NCBI RefSeq assembly: GCF_014596525.1
Contig: NZ_MSJP01000104.1
Coordinates: 42,768 to 106,767 of the forward strand
Length of the DNA: 64,000 nt
Direction of reading: 5' to 3'
Source: Streptomyces sp. CBMA291
GTDB taxonomy: Bacteria > Actinomycetota > Actinomycetes > Streptomycetales > Streptomycetaceae
Shown here: piece after piece, positions 8,719 to 17,690 of the stretch
Layout of the letters: every line of letters begins with the position of its first letter
Numbering within the stretch: position 1 is the stretch's first letter
The notes under the pieces: generated by a model
The model's input: only the letters and a program-made list of their open reading frames with translations
What the model was told of the DNA's origin: nothing
Databases searched by the model: none
Translations under genes and position numbers: made by a program

Positions 8719-9749
8719 AAACTCTGAACCTTTCACGCCGGGCCATGAGGCGGTTCCTCGCGACCTGAAACGGCCTCAGATTAGATGGCGCCGTGCCGGT
8801 TCTGTGGACTCGATGCGAAGACTGCGCATTTTCTGGGAACTTCTGCCTTTTCGGACACGGCACACGTGCCCGTTCGAACACGTCCGCCACCCCCCGGCCG
8901 CCACAGCGGACCGGCATCCGGGCGACCTGGTACGCCGGGGTCACCCGGACGGTCCAGCCCGACTCCCGCGTAGCCGCTGCCGCTCGGCGTCTACGACCAG
9001 CGCCTCCGTTCCGGCGCTGCCCGGAGTTCCCACCGGCCGGACCGGCTGCGGACCGCTGTCAGCCGAACGCCCACCCGATGAGGCGGGTCCTTCGGTCAGG
9101 AGCTGCTCGTCCGGGACCCGGCCCCAGCAGCCGGTTGGTGTAGACGACCCGTAGCCAAGGGTGCCGTGGTCCGAGCGGTGGAAATGGGCCTCCCAGACCA
9201 CAACGTCTTCCGGGGCTTCTGCCAGGCTGTCAGCGCGGGGCGTTGGGGCGGGCCTGCGAGCCCGGCTTCGTGGTGACGGAGATGTCGCTGGTCACCCGGT
9301 GGAGATGCCCGGTGGCATCCTCGGCTCGGGCGAGACGCTTCGGCTGGAGTTCGCCGACGGGGTGTTGCGGGCGGTGTGGGAGGAGGGTGACACGCAGAAG
9401 CTGACCTTCACTGGAACGGCTGTCACTTCCCTGGCTCAAACCCGCGTTTGCGCCGTACGCCCGTCAACCGATGCGATCACCTCCCCGCAGAGGCGGGGAG
9501 CGATCTTCCGGCCTGCACTTTTATCCCACATCGGGGTGCTCGTTAAGTACGACTCGGCCGCGTAATCCCCCCACGAGGCCCGGTGGTCTGCGGCTTGTAC
9601 GAGCGGGCCGGGCGCCCGCGCTTCCGCCTGGCCTCGCGGGCGCACGTTCCGGTATCCGTACGCGGATGGCTTCCGCACGCCCCTTGGATGCGTCGTCGCG
9701 CCGGACGTGTGGCATTGGCGGCGCAACACTATGCCGGAAGCCTGAGGGC
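8719..9749. other. About 1 kb without a convincing gene; eroded coding fragments
   Basis: Only short pieces with coding texture are seen: on the minus strand near 9090-9200, and on the plus strand at ~9260-9430 (PGGILGSGETLRLEFADGVL then RAVWEEGDTQKLTFTG), followed by frames with no known match. A short hairpin (CTCCCCGC-agag-GCGGGGAG) lies at about 9480-9499. No ribosome site and start combination supports a real gene. The stretch separates two oppositely oriented secreted-protein genes and looks like decayed DNA. Confidence 0.5.
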
Positions 9750-10193
9750 ATGGTGAGATCACAGGGCGCATCGAAGGTAAGAATCCACACGCGGAAAGTC
9801 GGCGCAGCCATGACCGCAGTCGCGGCGGCTGTCTCGGGGATGGTCTTGGCAGGGGCACCTGCCGCCGCCGCCGGTTCCATCTCGATCGAGGTCGGGGCGA
9901 GCTATTACAAAGGAACGCCCACCTGGTCGAACCGGTCGGTCTCCATCGACGGATCGTTCAAGGCCACCGGGTGCCGGCGGGTCTACGCTCGGGCGTGGGC
10001 GGGCACCAGCTCACTGGACTTCAAGAGCACCAGCACCTGGTGCAACAGATCCGGGGCTGCGGACTTCGCCCTCTCCGCGAACGTCGCCGGCGGGTCCGAC
10101 TACATCTGGGTCTACATGACCGACGAGAACCAGAACTTCCTCGAAGGCCAGACCTGCTACCGCTCCGGCTCCTGCGTCGACGGCCTGCACTAG
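9750..10193 (+). CDS. Small secreted protein of unknown function
   Basis: 147 aa. ATG at 9750 with GAGGG just upstream; a later ATG at the MTAVAAAVSG position would also leave a functional signal. The N-terminus has basic residues (RIHTRKVG) followed by a hydrophobic stretch ending AGAPAAAAG, a typical Sec signal. The mature part is ~105 residues, rich in Trp, Ser and Asn with paired cysteines (GCRRVYARAW, TWCNRSG, QTCYRSGSC), suggesting two disulfides and a compact beta fold. I do not recognise the family. It stands alone between eroded DNA and the WD40 gene, which converges on it. Confidence 0.75.
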   Translation: MVRSQGASKVRIHTRKVGAAMTAVAAAVSGMVLAGAPAAAAGSISIEVGASYYKGTPTWSNRSVSIDGSFKATGCRRVYARAWAGTSSLDFKSTSTWCNRSGAADFALSANVAGGSDYIWVYMTDENQNFLEGQTCYRSGSCVDGLH

Positions 10194-10417
10194 GGCCTCG
10201 GAGGAGCAGAAGCGCCGCGTGGCCGAGGCCGCGAATTGTCCGGGGAACTCGGCTCTCTGCCGGACGCTCGCGACAGGCAGAGAGCCGATGCGGCCCCGGC
10301 GGGCCCGCATCGCCCGGAACCACACACCCATTCAGCCCTGTCCCCCGTTGCTCGGGCTCGGCGGCCCTGCGATCCGGCCCCGCAATGGGGCCTCTGATGG
10401 GTGGTGGGCATCGGGCG

Positions 10418-13400
10418 TCATGCGGGGCAGACAGGCCTGACCTCCTGATCGGGGAAGTATCGCGCCTTCTCTTCATCGGTGAGGTCGCGCGAAACGGCCT
10501 TGCAGATGACGTCGGTCGCGGCGTCCAGCGCGACATAGGGCCACAACCGCGCGGTGTTGTCTGCGCTGGCGCTGGCGAGAGTACGGTCGTCGGGGCCGAA
10601 CACCACCGACCTCACAGCGCTGGTGTGGCCGGTGAAGGTCCTGATCGGGGTGCCCGTGGCCACATCCCACAGGCGGACGGTGCTGTCTTCACCGCCGGTG
10701 GCGAGGGTGTGGCCATCGCGGCTGAACGCCACCGACCACACGGCGCTGGTGTGACCGGTGAGAGTGGTGGTGGTTTTTCCCGTGGCCGTGTCCCACAGGC
10801 GGGCGGTCTTGTCCGCGCTGGTGGTGGCGAGGGTGCGGCCATCGCGACTGAACACCGCCGAGAGTACGCCAAGGGTGTGGCCTGTGAAGGTCTTGATGGG
10901 GGTGCCGCTGGCCACATCCCACAGACGGGCAGTGCCGTCTTCGCTGGCAGTGGCGAGGGTACCGCCGTCCGAGCTGAACACCACTGACCACACGGCACCG
11001 GTGTGACCGGTGAAGGTCCTGATGGGGGTGCCGCTGGCCACATCCCACAGACGGGCGGCGCTGTCTTCACCGCCGGTGACAAGAGTGCGGCCGTCCGGGC
11101 TCAACGCCACTGAGAACATGCCGTCTTCCGCATAGCCGGCGAAGGTCCTGATGGGGGTGCCGCTGGCCACGTCCCACAGGCGGGCGGTGCCGTCCGTACT
11201 GGCAGTGGCGAGGGTGCGGCCATCGCGGCTGAGCACCACCGACCTCACGGCGCTGGTGTGACCGGTGAAGGTCCTGATGGGGGTGCCCGTGGTCGCGTTC
11301 CACAGGCGGACGGTGCGGTCTGCGCCAGCGGTGGCGAGAGTGCGGCCATCGCGGCTGAACACCGCCGAGAGTAAGCCGAAGGTGTGGCCGGTGAAGGTCC
11401 TGATGGGAGTGCCGCTGGTCGCGTTCCACAGGCGGACGGTGTGGTCTGCGCCAGCGGTGGCGAGAGTGCGGCCATCGGGGCTGAACGTCGCCGATCTCAG
11501 GGCATCGGTGTGGCCGGTAAAGGTGGTGAGGAGCTTGCCTGTGGTCACGTCCCACAGGCGGGCGGTCTTGTCGTCGCCGGCGGTGGCGAGAGTGCGGCCA
11601 TCGCGGCTGAATGCCACCGACCACACGGAGCCGGTGTGACCGGTGAGAGTGGTGAGGAGCTTGCCTGTGGTCGCACCCCACAGGCGGGCGGTGCCGTCCG
11701 TGCCGGCGGTGGCGAGGGTGCGGCCGTCGCGGCTGAGCGCCACCGACATCACGGCGCCGGTGTGGCCGGTGAAGGTCCTGATGGGGGTGCCGCTGGCCAC
11801 GTCCCACAGACGGGCGGTCTTGTCTTCACCACCGGTGGCGAGAGTGCGGCCATCGCGGCTGAACACCACCGACGTCACGGAGCCGGTGTGGCCGGTGAAG
11901 GTCCTGATGGGAGTACCGGTAGCTGCGTCCCACAGACGGACGGTGGAGTCACCGCCGGCGGTGGCGAGCGTGCGGCTATCGCGGCTGACCGCCACCGACT
12001 CCACGGGAGCGGTGTGGCCGGTGAAGGTGGTGAGGAGTTTGCCTGTGGCCACGTCCCACAGGAGGGCGGTGTTGTCCTGGCTGGTGGCGGCAAGAGTGCG
12101 GCTGTCGGGGCTGAACACCACCGAGAGTATGGCGCTGGTGTGGCCGGTGAAGGTCCTGATCGGGGTGCCGCTGGCCACGTCCCATAGGCGGGCGGTGCCG
12201 TCCGGGCCGGTGGTGGCGAGGTTGCGGCCGTCTGGGCTGAACACGACCGACCACATGTGGTCGGTGTAGCCGCCGAGGCGGTGGGCCAGGGGCCGGTTCG
12301 CATGGGAGCTGAGGCTGGTCACGGCTTCAGTGGTGGGGCTGGTGCGGTAGGCACTGACCGCGAGGAGGGCGGCGAGTTCAGGATTGACGTCGAGCAGGGA
12401 AACGGACTGGGCGGCGAGTTGCCGGGACTGTGCGACCCGTTGGGCGGCCTCTGCGGTCTGCTGGGCGGTGATCGCGGTCTGACGTTGCCAGAAGGCCATG
12501 CCTGCGGCGATCAGGGCGAGGGCGAGGGTAGTGGCCAGGATGGTGTTGAGGCGACGGCTCCGGCGGGCAGCGGTCTGCTGGCGGTGGCGTCCGGCCTTCA
12601 GGAAGTCGTCGAGGCCGGTGGGCAGTCGGCGGCGGTCCGACCAGTCGGTGCCTTCGGCGAGGACCGTTCCGGAGGGCAGGTCCTGGGGATCGCGCCGCTT
12701 CTGCCAGCGGGTGTACTGGTCGCGGGCACGGTTGAGCCAGTCGTGGAAGCGGGCATCCTGCTCGACCCAGTCGCGCAGGGCGTTCCAGTCGCGGATGAGG
12801 GCATCGTGGACCAGTTCGGCCACCGCCGTCCCGTCCGCGTCGTCGTGGAGCCGGTGGGTGGTGACGATGCGGTGTCGGGAGAGCACGGCCAGGACTTCGT
12901 CCACGGCCTGCGGCGCGTCGGGCGTGGCGTCGTCGTAGGCCAGTTCGCGCAGTTCGCCGAGCGGGAGCTGCTGGCGCGCCGCCGGGATGTTCAGGGAATC
13001 GTCGGCGGGGCGGACGAGGGCGGTGAGGATCCTGCGGGCGATGTCCCGCTGCCGGGGGTCGAGTTCGCTCAGGGCTGTGCCGCACCAGTCGGTAAGGGCG
13101 CCGGTGACGGCTCCGATGCGGCGGTAGGCGTCACCGGTGAGTCGGCCGTCGTACTCCAGACGGCGTTCCCACAGTCGGGTGAGGGCGACTTCGAGCAGGG
13201 GCAGCACCGTGACGGGCGCGCCGCCGGTGCCGTCGGCGCGGGGGTTCAGCTCCAGGACGTCGGCGATGATCTGCTCCGCGAGGCCCGGCTCGAAGGCCGT
13301 GTCCAGGTCGCGGGCGGGGCCGGTGACGATCGCGTCCAGGTCCGCGGCGCTCAGGGTGGCGGGGACGTTGAGGACGCCCCTCGCCCGCAGCGCGGCGTCC

Positions 13401-14587
13401 AGCAAGTCCGGGGCGAGCGCGGACAGACGGGAGTAGAAGTCGTCGCGCATCACGAGGACCACACTGAGCGGGGCGTCGGAGCGGATCGCGGCGGTGATCC
13501 GGGCAAGCGCCTGGAGAGCCTCGGGGCCTTCGGAAGGGGCGAGGAGTTCCTCGAACTGGTCGACGATCAGCACGACACGGGACTCAGGCGGTGCATCGGC
13601 CGCCCCGTCGGCGGCATCCGCATCGTGGGTGGCGTCCACCCCGGCGTCCCCGGGCTCGGGGCCGGGCAGGCCCGCGCGGGTGAGGGCGCCCGGCAGGTCT
13701 GGGCCCGGCCGCGTGAGCACCTGCCGCCAGCGGTCGCTGCCCGGCAGTCGCCCCGCCGTCAGCGCGGGCAGTACCCCCGCCTGGACCAGCGAGGACTTCC
13801 CCGAGCCGGACGGGCCGAGGAGCAGCACCACCCGCCGCCCGCCCGCGAGTCCCGCCACGACCTGGCGCACGGCTTCCTCGCGGCCCCGGTACCAGGGGGC
13901 GTGCTCGGCCGTGAACGGTTCCAGCGCCCGGTACGGCGACAGGTCCTTCTCGTCCAGTGCCGGCCGCACCTCGCGCAGGACAGCGGTGGGGGTGACGTAG
14001 GCGATGGCCTGGCCCCGGTCGTGGCCGTCGGGGGCAGTGATCGCGGTGAGCATCCCCACCACCAGACCGGTCGTCTCGTCCAGGACCGGTCCGCCGCTGA
14101 AGCCCTGGGTGAGGTCGTTGGCACCGGTCAGTTGCAGCAGCTCACCCGTACTGTCGGCCGCAGGCAGGAGTCCACCGGCCGTGGCGAACCCCAAGTGCCC
14201 GCCCGGCGGCGCCTGCTGGGGGAAACCGAAGGAGCGGACCCGGTGCCCTCGGGCGCCCGCCGCCGAACCCAGCGGCAGTGGCTCCACACCAACCTGGCGC
14301 TCCAGGCGCACCAGCGCGACGTCCTGCTCGTACGGCTCGCGCCACGTCTCCTCCAGCACCCGCCCGGTGACCACCGGAGCGCCGGGCGCGTGCGGGAAGG
14401 CCAGCATCACCACCGAATCGGGCCCGTAGCCGCCGTCCACCAGGACGTGCGCGCACGTCACCACGAGGCCGCCGTCGACCAGGAATCCTGCCCCCACCAC
14501 CTGCCCGGCCCCGTCGCGGACCTGCGCGACGGCCGCCGGCAGGCCGTCCGCCGCACCGGCCCGCGTCGCCTCCCGTCCGACCGTCAT
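10418..14587 (-). CDS. Trypsin-nSTAND ATPase-transmembrane-WD40 fusion protein
   Basis: 1389 aa. ATG at 14587 with CGGAGG 9 bases upstream, only 4 bases after the stop of the Trypco1 gene. Residues ~18-210 are a trypsin-like serine protease with an apparently intact triad: His47 (VTCAHVL), Asp89 (DVALVRLE) and Ser164 (GFSGGPVLDE). Residues ~230-640 are an nSTAND-type P-loop ATPase with Walker A GPSGSGKS (258-265) and Walker B IVDQFEELL (341-349). A single transmembrane helix lies at ~681-700, then 14 WD40 repeats fill ~770-1350. Proteins of this architecture are proposed conflict or immunity effectors: the propeller senses, the STAND module oligomerises, and the protease is the effector. No signal peptide is present, so protease and ATPase should be cytoplasmic; by the positive-inside rule the propeller may be outside. 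Confidence 0.95.
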   Translation of the reverse strand: MTVGREATRAGAADGLPAAVAQVRDGAGQVVGAGFLVDGGLVVTCAHVLVDGGYGPDSVVMLAFPHAPGAPVVTGRVLEETWREPYEQDVALVRLERQVGVEPLPLGSAAGARGHRVRSFGFPQQAPPGGHLGFATAGGLLPAADSTGELLQLTGANDLTQGFSGGPVLDETTGLVVGMLTAITAPDGHDRGQAIAYVTPTAVLREVRPALDEKDLSPYRALEPFTAEHAPWYRGREEAVRQVVAGLAGGRRVVLLLGPSGSGKSSLVQAGVLPALTAGRLPGSDRWRQVLTRPGPDLPGALTRAGLPGPEPGDAGVDATHDADAADGAADAPPESRVVLIVDQFEELLAPSEGPEALQALARITAAIRSDAPLSVVLVMRDDFYSRLSALAPDLLDAALRARGVLNVPATLSAADLDAIVTGPARDLDTAFEPGLAEQIIADVLELNPRADGTGGAPVTVLPLLEVALTRLWERRLEYDGRLTGDAYRRIGAVTGALTDWCGTALSELDPRQRDIARRILTALVRPADDSLNIPAARQQLPLGELRELAYDDATPDAPQAVDEVLAVLSRHRIVTTHRLHDDADGTAVAELVHDALIRDWNALRDWVEQDARFHDWLNRARDQYTRWQKRRDPQDLPSGTVLAEGTDWSDRRRLPTGLDDFLKAGRHRQQTAARRSRRLNTILATTLALALIAAGMAFWQRQTAITAQQTAEAAQRVAQSRQLAAQSVSLLDVNPELAALLAVSAYRTSPTTEAVTSLSSHANRPLAHRLGGYTDHMWSVVFSPDGRNLATTGPDGTARLWDVASGTPIRTFTGHTSAILSVVFSPDSRTLAATSQDNTALLWDVATGKLLTTFTGHTAPVESVAVSRDSRTLATAGGDSTVRLWDAATGTPIRTFTGHTGSVTSVVFSRDGRTLATGGEDKTARLWDVASGTPIRTFTGHTGAVMSVALSRDGRTLATAGTDGTARLWGATTGKLLTTLTGHTGSVWSVAFSRDGRTLATAGDDKTARLWDVTTGKLLTTFTGHTDALRSATFSPDGRTLATAGADHTVRLWNATSGTPIRTFTGHTFGLLSAVFSRDGRTLATAGADRTVRLWNATTGTPIRTFTGHTSAVRSVVLSRDGRTLATASTDGTARLWDVASGTPIRTFAGYAEDGMFSVALSPDGRTLVTGGEDSAARLWDVASGTPIRTFTGHTGAVWSVVFSSDGGTLATASEDGTARLWDVASGTPIKTFTGHTLGVLSAVFSRDGRTLATTSADKTARLWDTATGKTTTTLTGHTSAVWSVAFSRDGHTLATGGEDSTVRLWDVATGTPIRTFTGHTSAVRSVVFGPDDRTLASASADNTARLWPYVALDAATDVICKAVSRDLTDEEKARYFPDQEVRPVCPA
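10530..12280 (-). repeat. Fourteen tandem 126-bp WD40 repeats, near identical
   Basis: Each unit encodes 42 residues of the form 'SVxFSRDGRTLATxGxDxTARLWDVxxGTPIRTFTGHT'. Adjacent units differ mostly at the same few positions (the two residues after GHT, the residue pair after LAT, and the blade-edge residues after LWD), while the rest is almost invariant, even at the DNA level. This indicates recent amplification or gene conversion. Two unit flavours alternate: 'GTPIRTFTGHT' and 'GKLLTTFTGHT'. Unit 9 ends degenerately (FAGYAE). Fourteen blades would form two seven-bladed propellers. Confidence 0.9.
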
Positions 14588-14591
14588 CCCG

Positions 14592-14990
14592 TCAGGCCTC
14601 CGGATCGCCAGCGGCTGCGCGGACCGCGGTCTCAGGCTCGTCGTCCTCGGGAACACCGGCCGGAGCCGCGTCGCCCTCGTCCTTGCGCCACACCACGCGC
14701 ACCGTCAGATGGCACTTGGCAGCGGTCTTCGTGATCACCACCCCCGCTGCGGCAGAGAGATCGACCCCGAACTCCACCTGCACCTCGTCCGGCCCCGCCG
14801 CCCGCAGCCGGTGCAGCACCGTGCGCGCCAGGCCGGTCACCGGCTCCAGTGCCGACCCCAGACTCTCCGGAAGCTCCCGCACCACGTCACCGACCCGGCC
14901 CGCCTTCACCGGACCCACCGCGGCATCCTCCGCCTCGACGAGAATCGAACCCCCGCCCTCCAACGGCACCCGCGCCAACTGCTGACCCAT
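14592..14990 (-). CDS. Trypsin co-occurring domain (Trypco1) protein, CU044_2847 family
   Basis: 132 aa. ATG at 14990 with GGGAGGGG 4 bases upstream; the longer open frame extending right has no ribosome site. The sequence (MGQQLARVPLEGGGSILVEA, then GRVGDVVRELPESL, and the ending 'FGVDLSAAAGVVITKTAAKCHLTVRVVW') fits the Trypco1 family: a small beta-rich domain whose hallmark is 'EFGv.lsaeaGvvia.....ahl.V.l.W'. This family is found next to trypsin-like STAND proteins in predicted bacterial conflict systems. Here its stop lies 4 bases before the start of the trypsin-STAND-WD40 gene, and the ribosome site of the latter lies inside this gene, so the two are almost certainly translated together. 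The acidic C-terminal tail (PEDDEPETAV) is probably flexible. A role as adaptor or substrate of the protease is inference. Confidence 0.9.
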   Translation of the reverse strand: MGQQLARVPLEGGGSILVEAEDAAVGPVKAGRVGDVVRELPESLGSALEPVTGLARTVLHRLRAAGPDEVQVEFGVDLSAAAGVVITKTAAKCHLTVRVVWRKDEGDAAPAGVPEDDEPETAVRAAAGDPEA

Positions 14991-15399
14991 GCCACCCCTC
15001 CCAAACGCCGCCCCATGGCGGCCAGGGCCACACCGTAGTACTCGCATCGGTGTACAGCGAAACCGCGAACCCCCCAACAGACAGGGGTGGTTGGGCCGTT
15101 TCGACCGGCCGGTGGAAGAGCCGCACAAACACCACGCAGCGGGAACTTGTGCGCGCAGGCGCACACCGCCCGCATCCGCGTCGCGGCCGAGAACCGCGCG
15201 AAGGACAACGCAGTCGTCCTGGAACGGCCCGGCCTCGTCAGGCCACCACGCCTTCGGTCCTGCGGCCAGGAAGCCTTCTTCGAGGGACACGTCCACGTGT
15301 GTCGGCGTACTCGCCTATGTGCAGGGCTGCGTACGGATGAACATGCAGAGCAAGGAGACCCGTGAAGCGCGGGCGTCCTGGTTCGAGATGATGGAGCGG
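14991..15399. other. Upstream region of the Trypco1 operon, no gene seen
   Basis: The operon promoter for the leftward Trypco1/trypsin-STAND pair should lie here. I cannot pick convincing -35/-10 boxes. A short plus-strand piece around 15150-15240 (AHTARIRVAAENRAKDNAVV) has coding texture but no start or ribosome site and is probably a relic. Confidence 0.4.
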
Positions 15400-15800
15400 C
15401 GTCTCTTCGCTCTTTCCATCAGACCGGCTGGACCGCGATTCTCCATGGCACCGGCACCGAGATCGGCCGCATGGTGCGTGTGGAGGGTTGGGACCAAACG
15501 TCCGGGACGGCCCTGGTCGTCGATCCCAAGCGTGGTGCCTGCGCCCGGTGACGGACTACGAGGACTTCTCCCACTTGGAGCGAGCTGATCAGGCCGTGGC
15601 CGCGATACCTGGCGGACGGTGGCGGGTGCACTGGAAGGACGAGGGCCCCGGGGGGGGGGACGCCGCTGACGGAACAGGTACGGGCCTGGCTCATCGCGTC
15701 GCAGGGGCGGGCCACGGCCATCACGGTCGAGGCTCAGGGGCACGTCGACGATCCCGATGGCGCCGACGCTTCATCCCGCCGGGCGAGGACCCGGTGTCCT
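15400..15800 (+). pseudogene. Frameshifted gene relic of unknown function
   Basis: Three consecutive pieces, each in a different plus-strand frame, read as one protein: 'HQTGWTAILHGTGTEIGRMV' continuing to VVDPKRGACA (~15415-15545), then 'PVTDYEDFSHLERADQAVAA' to RWRVHWKDEG (~15545-15650), then 'TPLTEQVRAWLIASQGRATA' to VEAQGHVDDPDG (~15660-15760). The second frame change falls on a run of ten G residues at 15650-15659. At least two indels therefore broke the gene. I do not recognise the family. A sequencing error in the G run could explain only one of the two shifts. Confidence 0.5.
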
Positions 15801-15997
15801 GATCGCAGCAGCCGGCCAGGCGCCCGGCAGACGGCGGTCCGTACGGACCGGCCCGCGTGGCTGCGACCACCGCGCGACCACCTCCACCGGCTCCGCGCCC
15901 TCGCGCCACCCGCCGCCAGTACCCTGGCGAACCGGCCCCGGACCGAGTATGCGACCACACCGCGACCACCACGCCCCCAGACGCACGAAAGGCCGCC

Positions 15998-16013
15998 CTC
16001 TCATAGATGAGAG
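15998..16013 (-). terminator. Hairpin after tRNA-Pro
   Basis: CTCTCAT-AG-ATGAGAG forms a 7-bp stem directly downstream (leftward) of the tRNA, about 30 bases from its 3' end, followed on the minus strand by a CCTTTCG stretch. It is well placed to end the tRNA transcript. Confidence 0.5.
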
Positions 16014-16042
16014 AACGACCTCCGACCTGCGTTTCCGCGTGG

Positions 16043-16116
<74 letters not shown>

Positions 16117-16201
16117 ATGCTCGCGTCCGTGGACTCGCGTCCTCGTCGGCTTGCAGGGAAAACATTACCTCACTCCGGAGGGTGCGATGACGCACGGGCT
16201 G

Positions 16202-16440
16202 TCACAGGGTCCGGATGGCCAGGTCCGCGCCACAGGCGATGGCCTGGGAAGTCACTTCGGCGAGGGCGGTCGGGCAGCCGCGTGGTGTGGGCGAGGTCCA
16301 GGCGGGCGCGGGCCTCCTCGTAGCGGGAAAGTGAGGCCGGCAGATAGGTGCCGGCCTCGGCGAGGAGCCCTTCGGTCTCTTCCAAGGCGGCGAGATGGTC
16401 GAGCGCGCTCTGGAGGAGCCGACAGGTCAGGTGGAACGGA
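16202..16440 (-). pseudogene. Frameshifted C-terminal relic of a TPR-like protein
   Basis: On the minus strand the codons read 'LLQSALDHLAALEETEGLLA' on through YLPASLSRYEEARARLDLAH and then TTRLPDRP. A one-base shift continues as 'ALAEVTSQAIACGADLAIRTL' to a stop at 16202-16204. Both halves have strong helical, Ala/Leu/Glu-rich coding texture and the join falls near 16280, so this is one gene broken by an indel. There is no plausible start upstream. Its parent gene is unknown; helix texture suggests a TPR or response-type protein. It lies just upstream of the tRNA-Pro, a common place for inserted and decaying DNA. Confidence 0.45.
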
Positions 16441-16785
16441 ACCTGAGTGACGATCCCGACACCTCATTCGGCCGACACGGTGCACCGGTCCCCGCCGAGA
16501 CGCCGGATCTTGGCGAGCAGCACGGTCTTGCCCGCGCCCGCCTCACCCTCCCCCTGCCTGCCCGCCTCCCCCCCCTGTAGACGAGGACACTGCCGGTGGG
16601 AGTGAGGATGCCGGGTGGGGCGCTCACCACCGGAGACAGGCGAGGCGGAGACAGGCGAGGAGGGGTCCGTGTCCGAGGCCGCGCTCGGGTCCGTATCCGG
16701 GTCCATGCTCCAGTCCGTACCCGGGTGCATGCTCGGGACCGCCGGGCCCAGCGGGTCTGACCGTCCCGGGGGCCACAATGGGTGG

Positions 16786-17301
16786 GTGAACCCCACAGCG
16801 AGTGACCGTGGCAGGGACCGGGACGAGACGGGGCGGGCGCGGAGCGCGCGGCCTCGTGACGGTCTGGGCCGGCCGCTGCCCTACGGGTCCCCCGGCGTGC
16901 CTCGGCAGCCCGAAGGAGTGGTGCGCGAGCCCGGCGAGACCCTGCGGGAGGCGCAGCGGCTGCTCGACGCGGGGATGCCGTTCCACGCGCACGAGGTCTT
17001 CGAGGACGCGTGGAAGTCGGGGCCCGGGGCGGAGCGGGATCTGTGGCAGGGGCTCGCTCAGCTCGCCGTGGGTTTGACGCACGCGGCACGGGGCAACGGG
17101 CCCGGCGGGGCGCGGCTGCTGCGCCGTGGCGCCGACCGTCTCGCGAGCGGCCCGGGACGCACGGCCGCCGTGCCGTACGAGGTCGACGTCGAGGGGCTGG
17201 TGGCATGGGCCCGCGCCCTGGCGGACCGTGCCGAGGTCGACGCCGCGCCTTCCGTCGATCCGGTCGCCGCCGCGCCTCGGCTCCGCCGCGCTCTTCCCTG
17301 A
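16786..17301 (+). CDS. DUF309 family protein
   Basis: 171 aa from a GTG at 16786; the longer frame upstream is Ser/Gly-rich and lacks a ribosome site. The core 'LREAQRLLDAGMPFHAHEVFEDAWK...ERDLWQGLAQLAVGLTHAARGNGPGGARLLRRGADRL' is the DUF309 helical bundle with its invariant H.HEvfE.aW and QGl.Qla segments. The conserved His/Glu pair suggests a metal or ligand site, but the family has no assigned activity. The N-terminal part (RDETGRARSARPRDGLGRPL) is the usual actinobacterial extension. The ribosome site (GGTGG) is weak. The 3' end has apparently seeded the tandem repeats that follow. Confidence 0.85.
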   Translation: MNPTASDRGRDRDETGRARSARPRDGLGRPLPYGSPGVPRQPEGVVREPGETLREAQRLLDAGMPFHAHEVFEDAWKSGPGAERDLWQGLAQLAVGLTHAARGNGPGGARLLRRGADRLASGPGRTAAVPYEVDVEGLVAWARALADRAEVDAAPSVDPVAAAPRLRRALP

Positions 17302-17690
17302 GACGCGGCCGCCCGGCGCGGGGCGCCGTACCTCTCCGCCCCCGTCACCCCCCGACTCCCCAGCCGCACCACACCTTCCCTGAGGCCCGGCCGCCCGGCG
17401 AGGCGCCGTACCTCTCCGCCTCCGTCGCCATCCCCACCGCCCCCCCCAGCCGCACCACCCCCTCCCTGAGGCCCGGCTGCCCAGCGAGGCGCCGCGCCTC
17501 TCCGCCACCCCCACCGTCTCCCCAGCCGCACCAACCCTCCCTGAGGCCCGGTCACCGGGTGGGCACGACGCCCCGCATCAGTCGCACCACGCCCCCCTGA
17601 GGCGCAGTCGTCCAGCGGGAGGGCTACTGCTCCGATCCGCCGCCGCCGCACCACGCACCTTCCCCGAGGCCCGGCCACCCGGCGGGCGGC
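17294..17690. repeat. Degenerate tandem repeats of ~55-95 bp after the DUF309 gene
   Basis: About six imperfect copies start with TTCCCTGAGgCCCGG, run through GGCGAGGCGCCGtACCTCTCCGCC and end in CAGCCGCACCAC. Copies begin near 17294, 17369, 17464, 17540, 17595 and 17660. The first begins inside the last codons and stop of the DUF309 gene, so the array looks like repeated duplication of that gene's end. The last two copies are strongly worn and reach the stop of the leftward DUF488 gene. No coding function is seen. Confidence 0.7.

Noticed and set aside
9477..9503. CRISPR-like repeat (CTCCCCGC-agag-GCGGGGAG)
   Set aside because: Only one copy, no spacers and no cas genes; a plain hairpin in eroded DNA.
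12257..14734. Long plus-strand open frame opposite the trypsin-STAND gene
   Set aside because: Antisense shadow; the minus strand has motifs, ribosome site and operon context.
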